NCBI RefSeq assembly: GCF_003751225.1 | Contig: NZ_RJKE01000001.1 | Span: 2,666,001-2,730,000 of the forward strand | Source of the DNA: Actinocorallia herbida | GTDB lineage: Bacteria > Actinomycetota > Actinomycetes > Streptosporangiales > Streptosporangiaceae | DNA length: 64,000 bases | Direction of reading: 5' to 3' | In this document: one piece after another, positions 36,173 through 44,181 of the stretch | Numbering within the stretch: the stretch's first letter is position 1 | How the letters are laid out: every line of letters starts with the position of its first letter | The notes under the pieces: generated by a model | Seen by the model: the letters and a program-made list of their open reading frames with translations, nothing else | Database searches by the model: none | What the model was told of the DNA's origin: nothing | Position numbers and translations under genes: made by a program

Positions 36173-37006
36173 GTGGCCGACTCGGCGGCAGAGCCTGAGC
36201 TGCTCTGGGAACTCGGCGCGGACGGCGTCGCCTGGCTGACCCTCAACCGGCCCAAGGCGGGCAACTCCATCAGCGGGGCGCAGCGCGAGGAGATCATCGC
36301 CCGGCTCAGCGCGGCGAGCGGTGACGCCCGGGTGCGCGCGATCGTGCTCACCGGCGCGGGCACCAGGCACTTCTGCACCGGCGCGGACCTCTCCGGCGCC
36401 GCGGCCCCCGCCGCGGACCGCCCCGAGGGCCTGCCGGACCAGCCCGCGGGCTCGATCACCCGGACGATCGCGGGTGGCGCCCAGCGGCTGATCTCGGCCG
36501 TGCTCGACTGCGACAAGCCCGTCATCGCCGCGGTCAACGGCACCGCGGCCGGGATCGGCTGCCACCTCGCCTACGCCTGCGACCTCGTCCTGGCGGCCGA
36601 CAACGCCAAGTTCATCGAGCTGTTCGTGCGGCGCGGCCTCGTCGTGGACGGCGGCGGCGCCTACCTGTTGACGCGCCTCGTCGGCCCGCAGCGCGCCAAG
36701 GAGCTGATCTTCTTCGGCGACGATCTGCCCGCCGCCGACGCGCACCGGCTCGGCCTCGTCAACCGGATCACGCCCGCCGGTGAACTGGCCGAGACCGCCG
36801 CCGAATGGGCCGCCCGCCTCGCGGCCGGGCCCACCGTCGCGCTCGGCCTCGGCAAGCGCCTCGTCAACCGGGCGCTCGACGCGGACAGGGCGACCGCGTT
36901 CGGCGAGGAGGCCATGTCCGTCGAGGTCAACATGAGCAGTGAGGACGGACAGGAGGGCCTGCGCGCCTTCCTGGAGCGCCGGCAGCCGCACTTCCGCGGC
37001 TGGTAG
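36173..37006 (+). CDS. Enoyl-CoA hydratase/isomerase family protein
   Basis: A 277-residue crotonase: VAWLTLNRPKAGNSISGAQR, AIVLTGAGTRHFCTGADLSG (first oxyanion loop), AAVNGTAAGIGCHLAYACDL (second), then KFIELFVRRGLVVDGGGAYL with an Asp in the second catalytic position and the C-terminal helix LGLGKRLVNRALD. The start is taken at GTG 36173 with GAAAGGCGG upstream; the ATG at 36137 lies close to the promoter island. It begins a co-directional run with the acyl-CoA dehydrogenases that follow 42 bases later. Confidence 0.92.
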   Translation: MADSAAEPELLWELGADGVAWLTLNRPKAGNSISGAQREEIIARLSAASGDARVRAIVLTGAGTRHFCTGADLSGAAAPAADRPEGLPDQPAGSITRTIAGGAQRLISAVLDCDKPVIAAVNGTAAGIGCHLAYACDLVLAADNAKFIELFVRRGLVVDGGGAYLLTRLVGPQRAKELIFFGDDLPAADAHRLGLVNRITPAGELAETAAEWAARLAAGPTVALGLGKRLVNRALDADRATAFGEEAMSVEVNMSSEDGQEGLRAFLERRQPHFRGW

Positions 37007-37048
37007 GCACGTTCTAGAGTCGGCACCCCCCACCCCCAGGAGCCTCGC

Positions 37049-38236
37049 GTGGACCTGCGCCTCACCCCTGCGGAAGCGGCCTTCCGGGATCGTTTGCGGT
37101 CCTGGCTGGACGCGACCCTTCCGACCCTGCCCCCCAAGCCCGACCGTGATGACTGGCCCGCGCGACGTGCCTACGACACCGCGTGGCAGCGGCTGCTGTT
37201 CGACGCGGGTTACGCGGGCGTGGACTGGCCCTCCGGACACGGCGGCCTCGGGGCGTCGCCCACCGAGCAGCTGATCTTCCTGGAGGAGACGGCGAAGGCA
37301 CGCGCCCCGTATGTGGGTGCGAACTTCGTGGGGCTGCTGCACGCCGGGCCGACCCTGATCGTGGAGGGGACGGAGGAGCAGCGGGCGGCGCATCTGAAGG
37401 GCATCCTGCGTGGTGACGAGGTGTGGTGCCAGGGCTTCTCCGAGCCGGATGCGGGCTCGGACCTGGCCTCGCTGCGCACGGTCGCGGTCCGCGAGGGTGA
37501 GGAGTACGTGATCAACGGCCGCAAGGTGTGGACCTCGCACGCCGAGGTCGCCGACTACTGCGAACTGCTCGTGCGGACCGATCCGGACGCGCCCCGGCAC
37601 AAGGGCATCACCTGGCTGATCCTGCCGATGGACGCCCCCGGCGTCACCGTCCGGCCGCTGCGCACCGCGGTCGGCAGCAGCGAGTTCAGCGAGCTGATCC
37701 TGGACGACGTGCGGGTCCCCGTCGCCAACCGGGTCGGCGCGGAGAACGACGGCTGGCGGGTCGCCATGGTGACGTTCTCGTTCGAGCGCGGCACCGCCTT
37801 CATCTCCGACGTGGTCGAGTCGCGCAACCTGCTGGCCGAGACCGTCGCGACGGCCCGCGCCACGCCCGCGCCGGGCGGTGGCACCCTGTGGGACGACGGG
37901 GCGCTGCGCCGTGACGTCGGCGTGCTGGCCGCCGAGGTGTCCGGCCTGTGGTCGCTCATCCGCAAGAACGTCTCCGAGGCGTCGGCCGGGATGATCCCGG
38001 TGCAGGGCGCGTCGGTCTTCAAGCTGAAGTTCACCGAGAACCGCCAGCGCATCGGCGATCTGGCCGCGCATGTGCTCGGCCGGGCGTCGCTGGCGATGAG
38101 CGGGCCGGGCGGCCACGTCGTGGAGGACCGGGTGAACACGCTCGCGTTCACGATCGCCGCGGGCACGTCGCAGATCCAGAAGAACATCCTCGCCGAGCGC
38201 GTCCTCGGCCTGCCCAAGGAGCCCCGATGGACCTGA
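37049..38236 (+). CDS. Acyl-CoA dehydrogenase, larger subunit of a heteromeric pair
   Basis: A 395-residue FAD-dependent acyl-CoA dehydrogenase. It shows DAGYAGVDWPSGHGGLG, the FAD/substrate signature CQGFSEPDAGSDLASL, INGRKVWTSHAEVADYC and the C-terminal GTSQIQKNILAERVLGLPKE. The usual catalytic Glu before GTSQ (YEGTSQ) is Ala here, as in alpha2-beta2 FadE/ChsE-type enzymes of steroid degradation in which two different subunits build one active site. The next gene overlaps by ten bases and supplies the probable partner. Expected reaction: alpha,beta-dehydrogenation of a steroid-type or branched acyl-CoA. Confidence 0.92.
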   Translation: MDLRLTPAEAAFRDRLRSWLDATLPTLPPKPDRDDWPARRAYDTAWQRLLFDAGYAGVDWPSGHGGLGASPTEQLIFLEETAKARAPYVGANFVGLLHAGPTLIVEGTEEQRAAHLKGILRGDEVWCQGFSEPDAGSDLASLRTVAVREGEEYVINGRKVWTSHAEVADYCELLVRTDPDAPRHKGITWLILPMDAPGVTVRPLRTAVGSSEFSELILDDVRVPVANRVGAENDGWRVAMVTFSFERGTAFISDVVESRNLLAETVATARATPAPGGGTLWDDGALRRDVGVLAAEVSGLWSLIRKNVSEASAGMIPVQGASVFKLKFTENRQRIGDLAAHVLGRASLAMSGPGGHVVEDRVNTLAFTIAAGTSQIQKNILAERVLGLPKEPRWT

Positions 38237-39201
38237 TGCCCTCGGCCGACCAGAAGGACCTGCGCGCCGGGCTGCGCGCATGGCTCGGCGACGCCTGGGA
38301 CGCCGAGCGCCTGCGCGCCGCCGCCGCCGTGCCCGCGCCGCCCTTCGACCGGAAGGCGTGGAAGGCGCTCGCCGACCTCGGCGTCCTCGGCCTGACCCTT
38401 CCGGAGGACGAGGGGGGCATGGGCCTGGGGCTCGCCGAAGCCGTCCTGGTCTTCGAGGAACTCGGCCGCGCGCTCGTGCCGGGCCCTCTTGTCGGGACCC
38501 TCCTCGCCGGGGGCCTCGTCCCCGGCGCGGCCGACGGCGACGCGATCGTCTCCGTCCTCGACACCGCGGAGCCCGCCCGGGTCCTGGAGCACCCCGAGGC
38601 GGCCACCGACGTCCTGATCCTGGACGACGCGGGGGTCTTCCTCCTCGCGCCCGCGGACGTCGCAGGGCGGCCCGCGGCCCACCCGCTCGACCCGCTGACG
38701 CCCGTCGCCCCCGCGAAGGTCGTCCTCGAAGGAGCCCGCCCGATCGGTGACGCCGCCGACGCCGCCCGGCTGCGCAGGACCGGCCGGATCCTCACCGCGG
38801 CCCTCCAGGTCGGCGTGGCCCAGGGCGCGCTGGACCTGGCCGTCCGGTATGCGGGGGAGCGGATCCAGTTCGACCGGGTGATCGGCTCGTTCCAGTCGGT
38901 CAAGCACCTGCTCGCCGAGGCGCTCGTGCGGGTCGACCTGGCCCGTCCGGCCGTGCTGGTCGCCGCCCTGACCGTCGACGATCCGGGCTCCGGCGACCCG
39001 GCGGAGGCCGCCGCGACCGCGAAACTGCTGGCCGACGCCGCCGCATCGGGAAACGGGCGTACCGGCGTCCAGGTCCACGGGGGCATGGGGTTCACTTGGG
39101 AGGTCCTGGCGCACCTGTACGTCAAGCGCGCTTGGGTGCAGGAGACCGCGTTCGGGACGGCCGCCGCGCTCGCCGAAGAACTGGCGGCCGGGATCGCGTG
39201 A
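38227..39201 (+). CDS. Acyl-CoA dehydrogenase, smaller subunit of a heteromeric pair
   Basis: A 324-residue, shortened acyl-CoA dehydrogenase-like protein: LMPSADQKDLRAGLRAWLGD, KALADLGVLGLTLPEDEGGM, then a reduced middle beta domain, AVRYAGERIQFDRVIGSFQS and GVQVHGGMGFTWEVLAHLYV. The middle domain lacks the standard FAD-binding SEP-x-AGSD signature, consistent with a partner subunit. Starts ten bases inside the preceding gene, behind AAGGAG, so stoichiometric synthesis is likely. Together they resemble ChsE-type or FadE pairs. Confidence 0.9.
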   Translation: MDLMPSADQKDLRAGLRAWLGDAWDAERLRAAAAVPAPPFDRKAWKALADLGVLGLTLPEDEGGMGLGLAEAVLVFEELGRALVPGPLVGTLLAGGLVPGAADGDAIVSVLDTAEPARVLEHPEAATDVLILDDAGVFLLAPADVAGRPAAHPLDPLTPVAPAKVVLEGARPIGDAADAARLRRTGRILTAALQVGVAQGALDLAVRYAGERIQFDRVIGSFQSVKHLLAEALVRVDLARPAVLVAALTVDDPGSGDPAEAAATAKLLADAAASGNGRTGVQVHGGMGFTWEVLAHLYVKRAWVQETAFGTAAALAEELAAGIA

Positions 39202-39209
39202 GGAGCGAG

Positions 39210-40403
39210 ATGAGCAGCAGACTGGCCCGGACCGAGGGGCTGACGGAGCAGCAGCGGGAGATTCTGGCCGCGGTGCGGGAGTTCACCGAGCGCGAGATCA
39301 TGCCGGTGGCGACGGAGCTGGAGCACGCGGACGAGTATCCGGAGAAGATCGTCGCGGGGATGCGGGAGCTGGGGATCTTCGGGTTGATGATCCCGGAGGA
39401 GTACGGCGGCCTCGGCGAGTCGCTGCTGACGTATGCGCTGGCGGTGGAGGAGATCGCGCGCGGGTGGATGAGCGTGTCGGGCATCATCAACACGCACTTC
39501 ATCGTGTCGCACCTGGTGTTGAAGCACGGGACCGAGGAGCAGAAGCGGAACTATCTGCCGCGTCTGGCCGCGGGTGAGTTGCGGGGTGCGTTCTCGATGT
39601 CGGAGCCGCACTGCGGGTCGGACGTGTCGGCGATCAAGACCAGGGCCGTGCGCGACGGCGACGAGTACGTGATCACGGGCCAGAAGTACTGGCTGACCAA
39701 CGGCGGCACCTCCAGCCTCGTCGCCGTTCTCGTCGTGACCGACGAGGGTGCGGACTCGGTCTACCGGAACATGACGACCTTCCTCGTCGAGAAGACCCCC
39801 GGTTTCGGTGAGGTCGCGCCCGGTATGACGATCCCGGGCAAGATCGACAAGATGGGCTACAAGGGCGTCGACACGACAGAGCTGGTCTTCGACGGCTTCC
39901 GGATCGGCGCCGACCAGGTCCTCGGTGGGAAGAACGGGCGCGGTTTCCACCAGATGATGGACGGTGTCGAGGTCGGCCGCGTGAACGTTGCGGCGCGTGC
40001 GTGCGGGATGGGCAGGCGGGCGTTCGAGCTGGCGATCGATTACGCGCAGCAGCGTGAGACGTTCGGCAAGCCGATCGCGGAGCACCAGGCGATCCAGTTC
40101 AAGCTGGCGGAGATGGCGGTGAAGGTCGAGGCGGCGCACCAGATGATGGTGATGGCCGCGCGCCGCAAGGACGGCGGTGAGCGCAACGACCTGGAGGCGG
40201 GGATGGCCAAGTACCTCGCGGGTGAGTACTGCAAGGAGGTCGTGGAGGACTCCTTCCGCATCCACGGCGGTTTCGCGTATTCGAAGGAGACCGAGATCGA
40301 GCGGCTGTACCGGGAGGCGCCGATGCTGCTGATCGGTGAGGGCACCGCCGAGGTCCAGAAGATGATCATCGGCCGCCGCCTCCTGGAGGAGTACCGCCGA
40401 TGA
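39210..40403 (+). CDS. Acyl-CoA dehydrogenase (classical)
   Basis: A 397-residue canonical acyl-CoA dehydrogenase: ELGIFGLMIPEEYGGLGESL, FSMSEPHCGSDVSAIKTRAV, YKGVDTTELVFDGFRI, AVKVEAAHQMMVMAARRKDG, and the catalytic Glu in MLLIGEGTAEVQKMIIGRRL. It probably works as a homotetramer on short, branched or cyclic acyl-CoAs. ATG at 39210 follows GAGGAGCGAG. It is nine bases after the heteromeric pair, so one operon (36173-40403) can carry hydration and two dehydrogenation activities. Its last 38 bases overlap the end of the convergent ligase gene. Confidence 0.94.
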   Translation: MSSRLARTEGLTEQQREILAAVREFTEREIMPVATELEHADEYPEKIVAGMRELGIFGLMIPEEYGGLGESLLTYALAVEEIARGWMSVSGIINTHFIVSHLVLKHGTEEQKRNYLPRLAAGELRGAFSMSEPHCGSDVSAIKTRAVRDGDEYVITGQKYWLTNGGTSSLVAVLVVTDEGADSVYRNMTTFLVEKTPGFGEVAPGMTIPGKIDKMGYKGVDTTELVFDGFRIGADQVLGGKNGRGFHQMMDGVEVGRVNVAARACGMGRRAFELAIDYAQQRETFGKPIAEHQAIQFKLAEMAVKVEAAHQMMVMAARRKDGGERNDLEAGMAKYLAGEYCKEVVEDSFRIHGGFAYSKETEIERLYREAPMLLIGEGTAEVQKMIIGRRLLEEYRR

Positions 40404-41886
40404 GGCCGGCCGCGCGCCGCCGCAGCTCGGTGACGTCCACCTTGAAGGTGGCGTTCACCGGGAGGTCCGGGACGAACACCACGGCGTCCGGGCACTTGTA
40501 GTCGGCGATCCGCGCGCGGCACCACTCCTTCAGCGCGCCCTCGCTCAGCGCGGGGTCCGCGGCGACGACGAAGGCGACGCCGACCTCGCCGATGACGGGT
40601 GCGGGCGCTCCGACGACCGCCACGCGGTCCACCCCAGGGTGGGCCGCGAGCGCCGCCTCCACCTCCGAGGGGTAGACGTTGTAGCCGCCCCGGATGTACG
40701 CGTCGTCCGCGCGGCCGACGATCGCGAGGTTGCCTTCGCCGTCGAGCGTGCCGAGGTCGCTGGAGGCCAGCCAGCCGTCCTGGCCGATGGCCTCCGCGGT
40801 CTTGGCGGCGTCCCGCCAGTAGCCGCGCATCGCGGCCCGGGAGCGCAGATGGACCCTGCCGACCTCCCCGGTCGGCAGCGCCTCCCCGTCCGCGCCGCGC
40901 ACCTGCACCTCCGCGCCGCCCAGCGCCCGTCCGACGCTCCTGGCGACGAGTTCGGCCGGGTCGTCCGGCGAGGTGCCGAACGCCAGGGGGACCTCCGTGC
41001 TCGCGTACCGGATGACGACCGGGCAGGGCAGCCGCTCCCGCAGGCGCCGCACCAGCTCGGGGGAGACCCGGCTCGCGCCCGTCGCGACAAGACGCAGCGC
41101 CGAGAGGTCGGCGGATTCGAGCTCCGGAAGGGCGACCAGCTTCTCCCATTGCGTCGGCACGCCCTGCCCGAGCGTCACCCGCTCGCGTTGCAGCGTCTCC
41201 AGCATGTCCGCGGCCTGCCAGACGGGCTCGGTGAGGATCAGCGCGGAGCGGTGCGCGAGCTGGTCGTACAGGCGGGTCACATAGCCGGAATGGGCGAACG
41301 GGATCGGGAACAGCTTCCGGTCATAGGGGACGCTGAGCGGGCCGAGGTGGCCGCCGATGAACCGGAGCGTCCGGTGGTCGAACCAGGCGCCCTTGGGCAG
41401 GCCGGTCGTGCCCGTCGTCCAGACGATGACGGCGGGATCGGTGCCGCCCGCGGTGTGCACGGGGCCTTCACCCGAGCCGTCGAGGGGGGTGCGGGCGGTG
41501 TCGAGCACGGGGCCTTCCGGGACGCGGGCCGGCTCGTCGGTGACGGTGAGGACCGGCCGGGAGGCGGCGAGGATGTGCGCGGTCTCGGTCGGCCCGAGCC
41601 GTGGGTTCACCGCCGAGACGACCGCGCCGAGCCGCAGCGCCGCGAGGTACCAGACGGCGAACGCCCGCCCGGACGGCAGCAGCAGCGCCACGATGTCGCC
41701 GGCCCGGACCCGGCGTGCTGCCAGGTGCCCGGCCGCCGCGCCCGCCTCGGCCCACCAGGCCCGGTACGTCAGCGTGTCCGCGCCCTGGACGAGCGCGGCG
41801 AGGTCGGGTTCCGCGGACAGGACCGCGGTGAACAGGTCGCCGATCCCGGCGGCCGCGGCGTGGGGACCTGCGGAGGGTGCGCTCAA
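40366..41886 (-). CDS. Acyl-CoA ligase (AMP-forming)
   Basis: A 506-residue ANL ligase: P-loop VWTTGTTGLPKGAW (155-168), RYASTEVPLAFG, SSDLGTLDGEGNLAIVGRADDAY, IRGGYNVYPSEVE, and the A10 motif LPVNATFKVDVTELRR with catalytic Lys retained. The TTG start at 41886 has GGAG five bases upstream, and the longer frame to 41973 is unsupported. The Gly-rich C-terminal tail extends 38 bases into the end of the convergent acyl-CoA dehydrogenase gene. It lies 115 bases downstream of the Ltp-like operon on the same strand and could supply its CoA substrates. Confidence 0.9.
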   Translation of the reverse strand: MSAPSAGPHAAAAGIGDLFTAVLSAEPDLAALVQGADTLTYRAWWAEAGAAAGHLAARRVRAGDIVALLLPSGRAFAVWYLAALRLGAVVSAVNPRLGPTETAHILAASRPVLTVTDEPARVPEGPVLDTARTPLDGSGEGPVHTAGGTDPAVIVWTTGTTGLPKGAWFDHRTLRFIGGHLGPLSVPYDRKLFPIPFAHSGYVTRLYDQLAHRSALILTEPVWQAADMLETLQRERVTLGQGVPTQWEKLVALPELESADLSALRLVATGASRVSPELVRRLRERLPCPVVIRYASTEVPLAFGTSPDDPAELVARSVGRALGGAEVQVRGADGEALPTGEVGRVHLRSRAAMRGYWRDAAKTAEAIGQDGWLASSDLGTLDGEGNLAIVGRADDAYIRGGYNVYPSEVEAALAAHPGVDRVAVVGAPAPVIGEVGVAFVVAADPALSEGALKEWCRARIADYKCPDAVVFVPDLPVNATFKVDVTELRRRAAGLIGGTPPGGGGR

Positions 41887-42001
41887 GTCAACTCCAGACG
41901 GCGCCGCGCGCCGCCGCTCGTCCGTGGGGTGGGTGGGGTGGTGAGAACGGACGGAACCGGTCGAACATCGCACCGCGCGGCGCCCGGGGTCAAGGGGCGC
42001 G

Positions 42002-43156
42002 TCAGGTGAAGTCCGGGTCGGGGTCCGCGCTGACGATCCACATGGCGAAGTACTGGGCGGCCCCTCCGTAGGCGTGCCCGAGCGCGACCTTCGCGCCGTC
42101 GACCTGGTGCTCCCCGGCCGTCCCGCGGACCTGCCGCGCCGCCTCCAGGCAGCGGACGAGCCCGGACGCGCCGATCGGGTTGGACGACAGCACGCCGCCC
42201 GACGGGTTCACCGGGAAGGAGCCGCCGAGCTCCGTCGCGCCGCTGTCGGTGAGCTTCCAGCCCTCGCCGGGGGAGGCCAGCAGATGGCCTTCCAGCCACA
42301 TCGGCTCGTACCAGGAGAACGGCACGTACAGCTCGGCGCAGTCGATCTGCCGCAGCGGATCGGTGATCCCGGCCTTGCGGTACAGGGCTTCCGCGCAGTC
42401 CACCCCGGCCTGCGGCCGCACCGGGTCACGGCCGGGGAAGGAGGCGAACTCGCTGCGCTTGGCGTGCGCGACGACCCAGGCGGGACGGGAAGGCCCCTTG
42501 CGCGCGGCGTCCTCGGAGGCCAGGACGACGGCGGCGGCCCCGTCGGACGACGGGCAGGACTCCAGGAAGTGCAGCGGTTCCCACAGCATGGGCGACTCGC
42601 GCACCTTGTCCTCGGAGATGTCCGGGATGCGGAGGTGGGCGTGCGGGTTGCGCAGCGCGTTCCGCCGGTCCTTCACCGCGACCTTCCAGCCGATGTGCTC
42701 GGGTGCGCCGGACCGTCGGATGTAGCTGCGGATCCAGGGCGCGAACGTGCCTCCCGCGCCCTGCCCGCCGGACTTGCCGCCCGACAGCGCCCAGGTCGCG
42801 TTCCCCTCGGACTGCTTCTCGTAGGCGACGACCAGCACCCGCTCGTACCGGCCGGACTCGATCAGCGTCGCGCCGCTGATCGCGGTGGCCGCCCCGACGG
42901 ACCCCGCGGTGTGCACCCGGTGGATCGGCTTGCCGACGGCCCCGAGCGCGTCGGCGAGCGTCAGCTCCGGCATCATGACGCCTTCGAGGAGGTCGGGCGC
43001 CTTGCCGAGGACGACGGCGTCGATGTCGGCGAAGGTGAGCCCGGCGTCTTCCAACGCCTCCAGGGCCGCCCAACGTACGAGGCCCTCCAAACTGACCTCA
43101 AGGCGGCGGCGGTAATCGGTCTGCCCGATCCCGACGACGGCGCAGCGGCGGCCCAT
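42002..43156 (-). CDS. ltp3: Thiolase-fold protein without catalytic Cys (Ltp3-like)
   Basis: A 384-residue thiolase-superfamily protein: RCAVVGIGQTDYRRRLEVSL, ALEALEDAGLTFADIDAVVL, then RVHTAGSVGAATAISG with Gly85 where thiolases have Cys, DCAELYVPFSWYEPMW with Tyr in place of the HDCF histidine, and NPSGGVLSSNPIGASGL with Asn instead of the GHP histidine. All three thiolase catalytic residues are therefore replaced. Gene order and length match Ltp3 of the mycobacterial/rhodococcal DUF35-Ltp4-Ltp3 module, implicated as aldol lyases in C24-branched sterol side-chain cleavage; orthology is inferred. Start ATG overlaps the previous stop by one base. Confidence 0.85.
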   Translation of the reverse strand: MGRRCAVVGIGQTDYRRRLEVSLEGLVRWAALEALEDAGLTFADIDAVVLGKAPDLLEGVMMPELTLADALGAVGKPIHRVHTAGSVGAATAISGATLIESGRYERVLVVAYEKQSEGNATWALSGGKSGGQGAGGTFAPWIRSYIRRSGAPEHIGWKVAVKDRRNALRNPHAHLRIPDISEDKVRESPMLWEPLHFLESCPSSDGAAAVVLASEDAARKGPSRPAWVVAHAKRSEFASFPGRDPVRPQAGVDCAEALYRKAGITDPLRQIDCAELYVPFSWYEPMWLEGHLLASPGEGWKLTDSGATELGGSFPVNPSGGVLSSNPIGASGLVRCLEAARQVRGTAGEHQVDGAKVALGHAYGGAAQYFAMWIVSADPDPDFT

Positions 43157-44181
43157 CAGCGGTCTCCTTCCAGGACGGCGACGAGGTTCTGCTGAAGGCA
43201 CGGTCCGCTGGACGCGTGCGCGAGGCCGCGCCCGGCCTCTCCGGCCGCGATCCGCCGGGCCACCTCGACGACCCGGGCCAGGCCCGTCGCCATGACGGGA
43301 TGGCCCGCGAGCGGCCCGCCCGAGGGGTTCACGGCGGTCTCCGCCTTCAGCCCGAGCGCGTTGCGCAGGATCGTCTCCTCGGGGGTGTGCACGACCATCA
43401 GCTCCGCGAGGTCGAGCGGCCCGGAGTCCGCGCCCGCGCCCGCCGCGGCGGCCCGGGTGGACGGCGAGTCGGTGAGGTCGCGCAGGCCCGGCAGCCGGGA
43501 CTCGATCCGGTGGTCCATGCCGGTGATCCACACGGGGGTGTCGGTCAGTTCCCTGACCCGGTCGCCCGCGACGAGCACGAGCGCGGCGGCCCCGTCGCCG
43601 GGCACGGCGACGTCGTGGGCGCGCAGAGGGTCGCTGACGTACGGGGCGGCCAGGAGGGCGTCCAGGGATCCCGCGCCGGAGCGCGCGGCGGTGGCCGCGA
43701 AGTCCGCCTCGGTCGCAAGGCCCGCGTCCAGGAGCGCGCGCGCTTGGATCCCGGCGAGAGAGACGGGGTCCAGGCCGAGCGGGGCCATCGTGTAAGGGTC
43801 GGTCTGGAGGGCGAAGACCCTGCGCTGGTCCCCGGACGAGGACTTGCCCGAGCCGATGACGAGCGCGGTGTCGACGTCGCCGACCTGGAGCCTGAGCCAT
43901 GCCTCGAACAGCGCCCAGGCGCCGTCCATCTCGACGTGGCTCTCGTAGACGGGCGGCCAGGCGCCGACCCCGTCGAGGTTCATGACGAACGAGAAGGGCG
44001 TGCCGCCGAGGTAGTCGCAGCTTCCCGCGATGGTGAACGCCAGCTCCTCGCGGGTCAGGCCCGTCGCGGCGAGCAGGTCGTTGACGCAGGACATGACGAG
44101 CCCGGCTTCGGGCCCGGCGTAGGCGGAGTGGACGGGGGTGGCTGCGGTCGCGACGATCGCGACCGGGCGCTGGCTGGTCAA
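43156..44181 (-). CDS. ltp4: Thiolase-fold protein without catalytic Cys (Ltp4-like)
   Basis: A 341-residue thiolase-superfamily protein with PVAIVATAATPVHSAYAGPE, VYESHVEMDGAWALFEAWLR, LVIGSGKSSSGDQRRVFALQ and NPSGGPLAGHPVMATGLARV. The Cys loop reads VEMDGAW, with Gly87 at the nucleophile position, but His is kept in VVHTPEET and in AGHP. It therefore cannot do classical thiolysis and likely forms a pair with the Ltp3-like protein. The TTG start overlaps the stop of the DUF35 gene (TTGA), indicating coupled translation. Confidence 0.85.
   Translation of the reverse strand: MTSQRPVAIVATAATPVHSAYAGPEAGLVMSCVNDLLAATGLTREELAFTIAGSCDYLGGTPFSFVMNLDGVGAWPPVYESHVEMDGAWALFEAWLRLQVGDVDTALVIGSGKSSSGDQRRVFALQTDPYTMAPLGLDPVSLAGIQARALLDAGLATEADFAATAARSGAGSLDALLAAPYVSDPLRAHDVAVPGDGAAALVLVAGDRVRELTDTPVWITGMDHRIESRLPGLRDLTDSPSTRAAAAGAGADSGPLDLAELMVVHTPEETILRNALGLKAETAVNPSGGPLAGHPVMATGLARVVEVARRIAAGEAGRGLAHASSGPCLQQNLVAVLEGDR

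Noticed and set aside
36119-38281. Reverse-strand open frame of 720 codons opposite the crotonase and dehydrogenase genes
   Set aside because: Antiparallel shadow of well-recognised genes; composition dominated by Arg, Gly, Val and Asp with no motifs.
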